Source: Sorghum bicolor (taxonomy: Eukaryota > Streptophyta > Magnoliopsida > Poales > Poaceae). From it: DNA of 64,000 nucleotides. The stretch spans positions 1 to 64,000 of the forward strand of contig NW_018396402.1 in NCBI RefSeq assembly GCF_000003195.3, given 5' to 3'. The notes beneath the pieces are model-generated. The model saw only the letters and a program-made list of their open reading frames with translations. It searched no databases and was not told the DNA's origin. Positions 49,032 through 59,469 of this stretch are shown here, in pieces (positions within the stretch are counted from its first letter, which is position 1; each line of letters begins with the position of its first letter). Both the position numbers and the translations under genes were made by a program.

Positions 49032-50149
49032 TGATGTGAACCCACTAGGGTTTTCGCCTGATCTTTCGATGAGAGGCGCTGGATAACTCGATTGGTGGAT
49101 GGAGATGACGTTCACGGCCCGACTACAGCCCTCAAGACCGCGCCTTAGCAACCGATACACCACGTCCAATAGCCGTCACGATCTTGTGGAGCGCGACAAC
49201 CAGCCCCTAGGGCTCCCGTCCTGCAAGCAATCGAAGAACTAGCAAGAACGAGGAAACAAGCACTGAATTTGCAAGATGAATTGAAGGTTTCAAACTGAAT
49301 CTTAATCAACAATGGGGTTCCGAAGACAAGGAGACGGGCGGCTGATCCTGCACGCGCGCCTACAAGCAAGTAGCGAAGGCTAAACTTGATCTAAACAAAA
49401 CCCAGTTGTTCATGGCGGCTCTAGATGTAAATAAATAGAGGGGAGGACGACCAAAGGGGTGCTAGAGTCGTCCTCCAACCCTAGGACACGTCCCTAATGG
49501 ACTCAACTTGATACATGGGCCATTGGTCCAAAATAGGGTGACGCAGCACCAAAACAGAAAAAGGTGTCGGCACGAAAACAAGGACTGCGCCCGACTCATA
49601 AGCCGCATAGATATGTGGTTGGACCCATTGGAAAGTAGACTTCATGAGCTTTCCAACAAGTATAGGAACGTCCCAGTTGGAGTCCATATGACGCCGTGGT
49701 GATCCATACAAGTTAGAGTTATTTTCCAGTCCGAATCCAACTCCCAAAACGTGTTGGGTTTGGACTCTTTGTTTCCTTGCTTTAGAAACGACGTGGTAAC
49801 TTGACAGAGGATGTTGTGGAGGCTTGGACCTGATCTCCAATCACCTTTGTTAAGTTATCACTCTTCCCATATGCAATCAGCCCTTGAAGTTGGTGTTGCC
49901 TCAAATTCTGAATGCAGTTGAACCTTCCCTTGCTGATCTTGTCCATTATTCCTGAGCAACACCAAAGTGCACGTGTCTCCATTGTCTAAATATGATTGAC
50001 AAGAGTTTAAAGCTGAACTTACTTGAAGGTTGAGTTGACGGGCACGAGCACGAGTAAGAGGACCAGCTATAGGTTGTGTCGGAGAGGATGTAGGATATGT
50101 ATCGCTGGTGGATGTAGGATATGTATCGCTGGTGTTGATGTCCTCATCA
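49032..50149 (-). repeat. N2 5' LTR
   Basis: 1,118 bp, TG...CA, with two copies of the 24-bp repeat (50087-50134). It is otherwise nearly identical to the 3' LTR. Satellite resumes at 50150 with ATATGGAATCTC. Confidence 0.92.
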
Positions 50150-53100
50150 ATATGGAATCTCACTTTGGTCCGTTTAGAGATAGTATTAGTTTCGGTGCAA
50201 GATAGGTGCATGGTCTGCACCTAATGCACCATAGGATAAGAAACCATTTTGGACGCACCCGAGGGTACTCCTAGGTCATGGGGCTCAAGTGAAAGCTCGG
50301 TTTGGTCTGTTTGGAGATAGTTCTAATTTTGATGCAAGATAGATGTACGGTTTGCATGGTACATACGATATGCTCAGAAATCAATTAGGACACACCTGAT
50401 ATAACTCCTTGATGATGTGTGTCATATGGAATCTTGCTTCGGTTCGTTTAGAGATAGTGTTAGTTTTGGTAGAAGATATGTGCACAGTTTACGCCTAATG
50501 CACCATAGGCTAAGAAACCATTTTAGACGCACCCGATGGTACTTATAGTTGAAGAGGCTCAAGTGGAGGCTCGATTTGGTCTGTTCAGATATAGTGCTGA
50601 TCTTGATGCAAGATAGTTGCATAGTTTGCATGGAACGTACCATATGTTAAGAAATCAATTTGGACGCACCCAATGGAACTCTTAGATGACGTGTGTCATA
50701 TGGAATCTCGCTTCGGTCTGTTTGGAGACAATGTTAGTTTTGGTGCAAGATAGGTGCATTGTTTGTGCCTAATGCACCATAGACTGAGAAACCATTTTGA
50801 CACACCTGTTTGTACTCCTAGATGAAGAGGCTCAAGTGGATGCTCGGTTCGGTCTGTTTGGAGATAGTGCTAATCTTGATGCAAGATAGGTGCACGCTTT
50901 GCATGGAACATACCATACGCTTGGAAATCAATTTGGATGCACCCGATGGAACTCCTTGATGACGTGTGTCATATAGAATCTTGCTTTGGTCTGTTTAGAA
51001 ACAGTGTTAGTTTTGGTGCAAGATATGTGCATGGTTTGCGCCTAATGCACCATAGTCTAAGAAACCATTTTGGAAGCACCTGTTGGTACTTCGATGAATA
51101 GGCTCAATTGGAAGCTCGGTTTAATCTGTTTGGAGAAAGTGCTAATCTTAAGATAGGTGCATGATTTGCAAGGAACATATCATATGCTTAGAAATCCATT
51201 TGGACGCACCCAATGGAACTCCAAGACGACGTGTGTCATATGGAATATCGCTTTGGTCTGGTCAGAAACATTGTATGTTTCGGTGCAAGATATGTGCATG
51301 GTTTGCGCCTAATGCACCATAGTCTAAGAACCATTTTGGAAGCACTAATTGGTACTCCTGGGTGAAGAGGCTCAAGTGGAAGCTTGGTTTGATCTGTTTT
51401 GAGATAGTGCTAATCTTGATGCAAGATAGGTGCATGATTTGCAAGAAACATACCATATGCTTAGAAATCAATTTGGACGCACCCAATGGAACTCCTTGAT
51501 GACGTGTGTCATATGGAATCTTGCTTCGATCTGTTTGTAGACATTGTTAGTTTTGATGCAAGATAGTTGCACAGTTTGCGCCTAATGCACCATATTCTAA
51601 GAAACCATTTTGGACTCACTATTTGGTACTCCTGGGTGAAGAGGCTTAAGTGGAAGCTTGGTTTGGTTAGTTTGGAGATAGTGCTAATCCTTATGCAAGG
51701 TAGGTGCATGGTTTGCATGGAACATAAAATATGCTTGGAAATCAATTTGGATGCACCCGATGGAACTCCTTGATGACGTGTGTTATATGGAATCTTGCTT
51801 CGGTCCATTTGGAGACATTGTTAGTTTCGATGCAAGATAGGTGCATAGTTTGCACCTAATGCGCCATAGTCTAAGAAACCATTTTGGACGCACTTGTTGG
51901 TACTCCTAGGTGAAGGGGCTCAAGTGGATGCTCGGTTCGGTCTGTTTGGAGATAGTGCTAATCTTGATGCAAGATAGGTGCACGGTTTGCATGGAACATA
52001 CCAAATGCTTGGAAATCAATCTGGACGAACATGATGGAACTCCTAGATGACATCGGTCAGTTTGGAGATAGTGTTAGTTTCAGTGCAAGATAGGTGCAAG
52101 GTTTGCACATAATGCAGCATAGGCTAAGAAACCATTTTGGATGCACCCGATGGTACACCTAGGTAAAAGGCTCAAGTGAAAGCTCGGTTTGGTCTATTTG
52201 GAGATAGTGCTAATCTTGATGCAAGATAGATGCACGGACGGCATGGAACGTACCATATGCTTAGAAATTAATTTGGACACACCCGATAGAACTCCTTGAT
52301 GACGTGTGTCATATGGAATCTCGCTTTGGTGTGCTTAGTGACAGTATTAGTTTCGGTGCAAGATATGTGCACGGTTTGCGCCTAATGCACCAAAGCCTAA
52401 GAAACCATTTTGTAAGCACCTGTTGGTACTCCTAGGTGAAGAGGCCCAAGTGGAGCCTCGGTTCGGTCTGTTTAGAGATAGTGCTAATCTTGATGCATGA
52501 TAGGTGCATGATTTGCATGGAACATACCATATGCTCAGAAATCAATTTGGACGCACCAGATGGAACTCTTAGAAGACATGTGTCATATGGAATCTCACTT
52601 CGGTCCGTTTTGAGACAGTGTGAGTTTCGGCACAAGATAGGTGCACGGTTTGCACCTAATGCACCATAGGATAAGAAACCATTTTGGACGCACCCGATGG
52701 TACTCCTAGGTCAAGGTGCCCAAGTGAAAGCTTGGTTTGGTCTGTTTGGAGATAGTGCTAATCTTGATGCAAGATAGATGCATGGTTTGCATGGAACATA
52801 CGATATGCTCAGAAATCAATTAGGACTCACCTGATATACCTCCTTCATGATGTGTGTCATATGGAATCTTGCTTCGGTTCGTTTAGAGACAGTGTTAGTT
52901 TTGGTAGAAGGTATGTGCACGGTTTACGCGTAATGCACCATAGGCTAAGAAACCATTTTAGACGCACTCGATGGTACTCGTAGTTGAAGAGGCTCAAGTG
53001 GAGGCTCGATTTGGTCTGTTCAGATATAGTGCAAATCTTGATGTAAGATAGTTGCACAGTTTGCATGGAACGTACCATATGTTAAGAAATCAATTTGGCC

Positions 53101-53243
53101 GCACCCAATGGAACTCCTTGATGACGTGTGTCATATGGAATCTCGCTTCGGTCTGTTTGGAGACAATGTTAGTTTCGGTGCAAGATAGGTGCATAGTTTG
53201 TGCCTAATGCACCGTAGTCTAAGAAACCAATTTTGACGCACCT
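50150..53243. repeat. Centromere-type satellite array, block 4
   Basis: About 3.1 kb of A/B monomers, beginning in a type-A monomer. Relative to the end of block 3 the register has advanced by only about 22 bp across the composite LTR/N2 insertion. It ends at T1's TSD, CACCT (53239-53243). Confidence 0.92.
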
Positions 53244-54312
53244 TGTCGGTGTTTTACCCCTAGGGGGGTCACACCAATGAGTAAACTTGTGTGCGTGTTC
53301 CCTTTCCCAAATGGTGATGCAAGAAATACACAGAGATTTGTCCTGGTTCGGGCAAGAGAAGGCCCTACGTCCAGCGGGTGGGGGATGTTTTCTATTATCT
53401 TGCACCTAAGTGCTTGTACAGGGGCGAATACCGGTATTGTGGTGGATTCTAAGTCCTAGGTGGAGGCGATGTATGGTTGTTCTTCTACGTATGTTGTGTC
53501 TTTCATCCTTTCCTATGCCTCCTCTTTTATAGTTCCAAGGGGAGACCTAGGTTACATGGCGTAGGTGATAGAGTAGGGGTCGATAGGGGCATGGTGCGCT
53601 GACCTACTCGAGGCTTCCGTACCGGCGTGGCCTCGAGCTGTCTTGTTACTTGGTACTTTGGTGATGATTGCGCATGCTTCTGCATTCGACTCCTGTGCGT
53701 TGCCTTGGATTGGCTTAACCGTGGGCACGCCTGTACATCGTGGCTGCAGTCGCGTCCAGAGTGGTTGAGGTGCTGTCTTTCACCGCCTGACTCTTCTTTT
53801 GGAAGGAACGTGTTCGCTCGAGGGTCCGACGCCATGCAAGGCCTTGCTGATTGGTGCGCTAACTTTGGGCGCCTCGAGGGGGGTCGTGGTGTGACGTCCC
53901 GACTGTCTCACTGTGCTCGGCCGTACTCTAGCTCATCTGGGGGACAAAGCTACAAAAAGGGGGATTGGACAGGTGCTTGCTCCCAGTCACATTTCCCGTG
54001 ACTGTCGGGTTAGGTGAGAACACGGCAGGCGCATTAAATGTCCTGGTTCCTGTACCCGCGTTAGGCGGCGGACGGCATCCTTGCGCTCGAGGCCTGTCGA
54101 TTCGTTCGAGCCGCTTCCGTATTCGACGGTCGCTGTCTAGTCGAGCCTCTATCGATTCGCCCGACCCTTTTTTCGTGTTCGAGGCTATGGTTGGCATCGC
54201 GCTTTGGTAGTCGCGTGTGCGAGCGGGGGCGTTGAGTCAGGGGCCTCGATTTGCGTACGGGTCCTCTCGTTATGAGCATTGGTTGGGGTACCCCTTATTG
54301 ACACCCTCGATA
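53244..54312 (-). repeat. T1 3' LTR
   Basis: 1,069 bp. The inner end reads CCTCGATA where the 5' LTR has CCTCGACA, taken as one substitution. A minus-strand TATA (CTATAAAAG) lies at about 53524-53533. Plus-strand and minus-strand ORFs of 100-124 codons occur in both LTRs and are not considered genes. Confidence 0.87.
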
Positions 54313-54324
54313 GTAGCCCCTGAG
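54313..54324 (-). other. T1 polypurine tract
   Basis: Minus strand CTCAGGGGCTAC next to the 3' LTR, a form I associate with grass Tat-lineage elements. Confidence 0.65.
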
Positions 54325-54325
54325 T

Positions 54326-54355
54326 CTCTACTCGAGCGCTTGCGCTCGAGTAGAG
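54326..54355. repeat. Perfect 14-bp inverted repeat, 2-base loop
   Basis: CTCTACTCGAGCGC, then TT, then GCGCTCGAGTAGAG. It lies immediately inside the 3' LTR and polypurine tract. It could form a stable hairpin in RNA of either strand. Confidence 0.85.
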
Positions 54356-55137
54356 GCTCTTTCGTCGGTCGAGTTTCCATGGGGTCATGCGAGCGACCCC
54401 CGCGGGGGTAACTCCCGAGCCCTTGGAGGAGTCTTGACTCCTTCAAGGGTTATGTTGCTTTTTCTAATGGAAGCGCTCTCGATCTCCCCCTTCTCCGAAA
54501 GTCGTTCGCCATGGAAGAGGGGCTTTGAGCCTCGATTGGCTGGTTTCGCATTGGAGTCATGACGTACTCCTGGCGGAGCGAGAGTCACCTACCCCAGGTC
54601 GAGCTCCTATCGAGTAATCCAAGTGAGAACCTGTGCCCCGTTCGAGCCGAGAACCTGTGTCAGCTATAGCCTGGAGGCATTCTCATAAAGCGGGGTCAAC
54701 GCGATCGGGGTTACTGGTCTCGTTCGATAGAGTCCAGCGGCTCGCTGCCTCCCTCCATGGGGATTCCTCTCGACCCTCTTGCCCTTGCCTTGGACATCCC
54801 CAGCGAGTTCTCGAGGCAGGCCTCGTTTTTGACCTCTCGCTGGGCATCCCTGACTCTAGTACTCGAGGACGACCGTCAACGCATTCAGCGGGCCAGTCTG
54901 CGATCCCTCAAGATTTTTATCGTGACACGTACGTACCTTATCTTACAGGGGAAGGAAGGGCCGCGGCGGTTCACTTTCCTGCCCGTTGGGCGCGCCTTTT
55001 TAGGCGGGAGCCGTTGCAGCACTGTGTCGTCGTGGAATTCGTAGCGCCCTGTCAGTGAGAGCAATCATGACCGTTAGGCGGCGCATTTACTAGGGAGGTT
55101 ACCGTATTAGCCGGATCTGCCTGTTGGAGGTTGGCCA
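54356..55137. other. T1 internal stretch without recognised gene
   Basis: GC-rich DNA with many CTCGAG-type motifs between the polypurine tract and the antisense promoter. ORFs of 60-140 codons exist on both strands but none shows a domain. Confidence 0.5.
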
Positions 55138-55148
55138 TCTATAAATAT
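55138..55148 (+). promoter_or_regulatory. TATA box for the antisense ORF of T1
   Basis: TCTATAAATAT on the plus strand, about 130 bp before ATG 55279 and opposite to the element's own transcription. The spacing leaves room for a transcript start near 55170-55180. Confidence 0.6.
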
Positions 55149-55278
55149 TGTCGGGTCTCTCAGCCATTACTCCTTCCGCCTTCCGCCATCGTTCTTGCCC
55201 TTGCTTCCCTTGCCATCTTCACGCGCGCGTGCACCCTCGAGCACATAGCAGCGGAGCCGCCTTCCTTCATCCCTCAAA

Positions 55279-58200
55279 ATGCCGGTGAGGCTTGTTGCCG
55301 CCGATGACTGGCGCCCATTGTCGATGACGGAGCACCGGCTGCTGGAGCTTGAGAAGGAGGGACTCCTGCGCCCCCACGTTTCCTCGTCGCGGCCGGAGTG
55401 GATCGCACCGGCGGCGGACCACCGGGAGCCGAGACCGCCCAAGGGGTACGTGGTCTCCTTGGCCAAGTTCCATCGCCACGGCCTCGGTTCTCCTCCAAGC
55501 CGCTTCATGTGGGCGCTCTGCCACCATTACGGTGTGGAGCTCCAGCATTTCTCGCCGAACGCCATCACCACCACGGCGATTTTTGCTGCGGTGTGTGAAG
55601 GCTATCTGGGGATGATGCCACACTGGGACCTGTGGCTTCACCTGTACCGGGGCGAGCTCTTCCATGCCCCTAGTAGGGCTACAGGGGTGAGGAAACCGGT
55701 GCGGGCCGGCTGCCTCAACCTGGTGCAAAAGACTAGCAAGGCAGAGGAGCCTCGAGAGTACATTCCGGTGGGGCTGACGTCGAACCACGCCTAGTGGGAC
55801 TCCCAGTGGTTCTATGTGCGAAACGACGACGACCTCTTCCCCGACTACATCGGGCGCTTGATCTCGGAGCGTCCGGACCACTAGAACTACGACATCGTCA
55901 AGACCCTCCAGTCGCGGCTCCGCCCCATCCTCGACGCCCTGAAGAAGCTGTGCGAGGAAGGTCTGACCGCCGTGTTCGTCCTTTCAGCTGTCCACCATCG
56001 ACGGGTACTCCCATTGATGTATCGACCGCTGAGGATGGACGAGATGGGTCCCGGCGTTTCGTCTCACGACCTCGAGGCATGCCGGATGTCCAACGAGGCG
56101 CCCGCGGACGACGAGGTCACCGCCAAAGTCAGGGCGGCCGTCGCAGGCGATTTTTAGCCTGAGCGCGTCAATGGCTTCCCCATGAGACCTGACGAGGGGT
56201 CGATCGACCTGGTAAGTCCTTCCTCTTGCCGTCGCTCAATTCTTGGGTTTTTCGATCCTCCTTAGGACTTACTCGTGCCTGTACAGGGACCAATTGACGC
56301 TCAGTCCTCGAGGCCTCCGGTAATGGAGGATGACGTCGATCGCGATAGGAGACGCGAGTCCGCGGAGAAACAAAAGTCCGCAAAGGACTTAGAAAAGAAG
56401 AAGGAGAAGAAAAAGAATCTCGAGCGACAAGTGCTCGAGAAACGCCGTGCGAAATCGAGGCAAAAGGGGGAGTCCGAGGAGGAATCTCGTAATGAGGACG
56501 ACGGCAATGAGGGCGACGACGATAGCGACGACTCCGAGGGGATGGCGGCTCGTTTCGACAGAATCCTCGAGGGCCCGCCGCAAGCCGACGTCGACGTCCC
56601 GCGGACAGGAGCTCCTAAGAGGGCGTCGGGCGGGTCCCACGACAGTCAGCAGAGGGAGTCCTCACCACGCCGTTCTCGTGCCGACACTCCTCCTGTGCCC
56701 GCGCAGGGTTGTGCCGTTTCTCAGCCGCAACCTCCTCCCGCGTATGGGGCGGGCCACCGGGTTAAGTCTATGGCGATGGGGCCATTGAGCCACGGCCGTG
56801 CCGCCGTGGCGGCCTCAAGCCAGAGGGAAGGAGGTCGTGGCAGCTCCAGCCCCGGTGCTCGCCAGGCGGGAGATGTCGAGCCGAGGCCTACGCCTGCTTA
56901 GGAGAAGCCCGGGGTCTCGACGTGGGGCGGCTCGAGGCTAGTTGGTCGAGGGACTGGCAGGCGGGTCGTTCTTCCTATGGGGTAAGGGTTTTACGTTGCG
57001 ATTCTTGTTTTCCGATGTCTTGCGCCCTCTCTGGTTTCGGCTTTTCTTATGTTATTCCCCATTTCCTTAGGTTGAAGCGGCCGCTAGAACAGGCCTAACC
57101 CTCGATGGCCAAGAAGCTAAAGGTGGGGGCGGTTACTAGAGGCTCAGGTTAGTGATTTATTCTTCTTCCCGTAGTACTGGAGTTGAGCCATCCCTGTGTC
57201 GAACTCCTTTGTGACTAACGTATTGTCTTTGGACGCACTCAGGTTCCTCCGATCCTCGACCGTCGACGGATGTTGAAGGAACCCCGCCTCGTCCGTCAGA
57301 GGGGGCGACGTTTCTAACACTGCCCCGTTGTCACCAAGGCGGGTCGAGAGGCCTCATCTTCAAGAGCAGGAGGGAGCCCCCAAGCCTCCTCAGCCTGGGG
57401 GCGTGCGGGGCCCCATCACCATCAACGACAGATCCGGTGGTGATCGACTCTCGAAGGATGCCCGCACCGCGGATGAAGAGGTCGAGGTCTCTCCTGTCGC
57501 GAAATGGATGCCTTGGCCCATCGAGCTTCACTCCGTCGAGGAGAGGAGGAAGAAAGAAGAAGAAGAGCGTAAGGGAGGGGAGGAAGAAGAAGAAAAACAA
57601 CAGCGATGGCAACAGGGAGAGCGGCTCGAGGAGCAGTTGGAGCAATGCCGGCAGCAAGAGCTGCTGGAGCTTCAGAGGCAGCAGAAGCTGTGGAGTTAGC
57701 AGCTGGAAGAGCTGCTCGAACAGCCACCACAAAGCCCGCGCCAGCCAGTATTGCCATCGCCGCAAGGGCCCGAGACCAGAGAGGAAGGACTACGGATCTA
57801 TGATCCGCCGACCCCTGCGTGGCTCCGTCCAGGGGGGCCAGCCTCTATTCTGGCTGAACCTGGGCGGAAGGATGGCGTCGTGGCCATCGTGTGTGCTATG
57901 CGCACGCCGGCGGACCCCCAATCCGAAATCAAGGGCTCCCTCTATGGCATCGATGGGATCGCCCTGGGGTTCCTTCGAGATCGGCGGCCGTGGGAGGAAC
58001 CCAATGCCGAGGACGGGGACGACGCTGGCACTTCTGGCGGTGGTGACGCCAATGAGACCGGGACTTGGGGGTCGGTGCATGACGACAGGCGGTTCCCTTC
58101 TCTTATCGACATATTCCTACGCCACGGAGGTTCGCTCGAGACCGTTCAAGAGCTTATCCGAGGCGTCAAGGCATGTACAGAGGAGGAGATGGAGAACTGG

Positions 58201-59440
58201 GGCCCCAGTCGGATTCATCTTCGAGCCTCCATCGACCCAGAGGAGCCCAACATCATGAAAGATGACCGGAAAGAGGCCAAAAAGTGGGAGCATCTCGAGG
58301 AGCTCCGGCTTTGGATGAAGCACGTGATGGGCCTAATGTCGGATATTGTCAACAACGGGCTCGGCTGAGCTTTCTCTGTAAGTATTTTCGGTCCTTAGCT
58401 ATCTGGGTATTTGGTCTTGTATTCTTATTGTTTAGCTACTTGCTGCAGGACCTGAAGGAGACCCCCGCCTAAAGTCGGGTTTTATTCACGCGACAAGAGG
58501 CGGTTGGGAACAGCTCCCTCTTCTCAAGGACCAACTCCTGGAGTCGCAGGAGAAGCTTCTCTAGGCCTACAAGGACCTTATGGCAGGTGAGGAGGAGAGG
58601 AAGGAGAGGAAGGCTGCGCTGGCCAAGGCTCGGGAGGCCTCGGAGAAGGAAATAGAAGAGGCCGTGCAGCTGAGGGCGCGGACCACGTCGGCTGAGGAGA
58701 CTGCGTCCAAGGCCCGGGAAGAGGCCGCGTATTACAAAGATGCGGTCGCTGAGCTCGATAAGGAGATGAGCCTTGTCAAGTCGGAACTTGCCTCTGCCCA
58801 GGAGGCCTATCGAGAGATAAAGGAGGAGTGCGTGAAGAGCGAGATCGCTCGGAGCACCGCGGAGGAGGCTGGGAAGAAGGCCCGTGAGGACCTCGAGGCA
58901 GAGCGAGCTCGCTCTCGCAGCCTTTCTAACAATGTCGATCGCTTGAAGAGAGCGCTGCTGGAGAAGGAGGGAGCCGTCTTACAAGCGAGTAAGATGATCG
59001 AGGACTTGCGGGCCGCAAACACTGATCTGGCTCGTTCTTATAAGGAGATCAAGAGGGCCAACACTGATTTAGTCGGTGAGAACACGGCCCTCAAAGAAAG
59101 GATCTGTGGTAGGTTTCTTTATACTTGCGTGTTTCTTTTGCAAGGTATATCCTTTATGTTGCTTAACTTTCTTGTGTCGGTGTTTGTAGGGCTTAAGGAT
59201 GATCTCCTGGCCACCCAAGTTGAGGCCCGTTCCACCAAGGCTCAGCTCAAGGGGGAGGTAGCTTTGAATGGTCGACTAAGGACTGCGATAAGCGACCTTT
59301 CGGCCTCCTGGGAGCTCGAGCCTGTGGATGACTCGAGGGAGGTTGCTCGAGGCGATGCGCTGGTCGACTAGCTGTGCTACTTAGGTTCTACGCTGAGGGA
59401 TCGGGTGCGGGACACCCTTCATACCGGGGTGAAGCGAGTG
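55279..59440 (+). pseudogene. Antisense additional ORF of T1 (putative gypsy-type transposon domain, PF04195-like), decayed
   Basis: ATG at 55279. Residues ~45-160 (GYVVSLAKFHRHGLGSPPSR, FAAVCEGYLGMMPHWDLWLH) match my recollection of the plant family annotated 'putative gypsy type transposon'. Its biochemical role is unknown. Next come a Lys/Glu-rich segment (~56390-56500), an acidic stretch and a Glu/Gln-rich run (57535-57695). A 205-codon segment (57751-58368) of unknown family and a long coiled coil (58580-59109) complete it. Candidate introns with GT/AG ends are 56212-56286, 56992-57070, 57148-57242, 58379-58449 and 59110-59189. The last keeps the frame. In-frame stops at about 55792, 55882, 56156, 56899, 57697, 58562 and 59369 make it a pseudogene. 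It runs opposite to gag, as in some Tat elements such as Grande. Confidence 0.7.
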
Positions 59441-59466
59441 AGGATCGGGTGCGGGACGCCCTTCAT
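59398..59466. repeat. 25-bp direct repeat at the antisense-ORF/gag junction
   Basis: GGATCGGGTGCGGGACACCC plus TTCAT at 59398-59422, repeated with one mismatch at 59442-59466. The copies bracket the point where antisense-ORF coding sequence gives way to gag coding sequence. Confidence 0.8.
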
Positions 59467-59469
59467 CCC

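Larger units (their letters stand above)
44238..50149 (-). mobile_element. N2: non-autonomous CRM-type Ty3/gypsy retrotransposon
   Basis: 5,912 bp on the minus strand with two complete LTRs (49032-50149 and 44238-45379), PBS and polypurine tract. It encodes gag, protease, the first half of RT and the integrase C-terminus with tail, fused in one frame by a single large deletion. A 1-base loss near 47635 breaks gag. The LTRs differ by about five substitutions plus one 24-bp repeat unit. No target duplication is seen: the left neighbour is a truncated LTR ending AGAGC and the right neighbour is satellite beginning ATATG. This copy therefore probably results from recombination or an unusual integration. 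Confidence 0.92.

Noticed and set aside
44238..50149. Dating N2 from its LTR differences
   Set aside because: The flanks show no target duplication, so the two LTRs may come from different copies and their divergence need not measure insertion age.
53527..54001. 102- and 124-codon ORFs found in both T1 LTRs
   Set aside because: Present twice only because the LTR is duplicated. They overlap on opposite strands and contain no motif.
55267..55881. 204-codon minus-strand ORF opposite the start of T1's antisense gene
   Set aside because: It is in the element's sense direction but is the complement of the PF04195-like coding sequence, open because of high GC. No domain.
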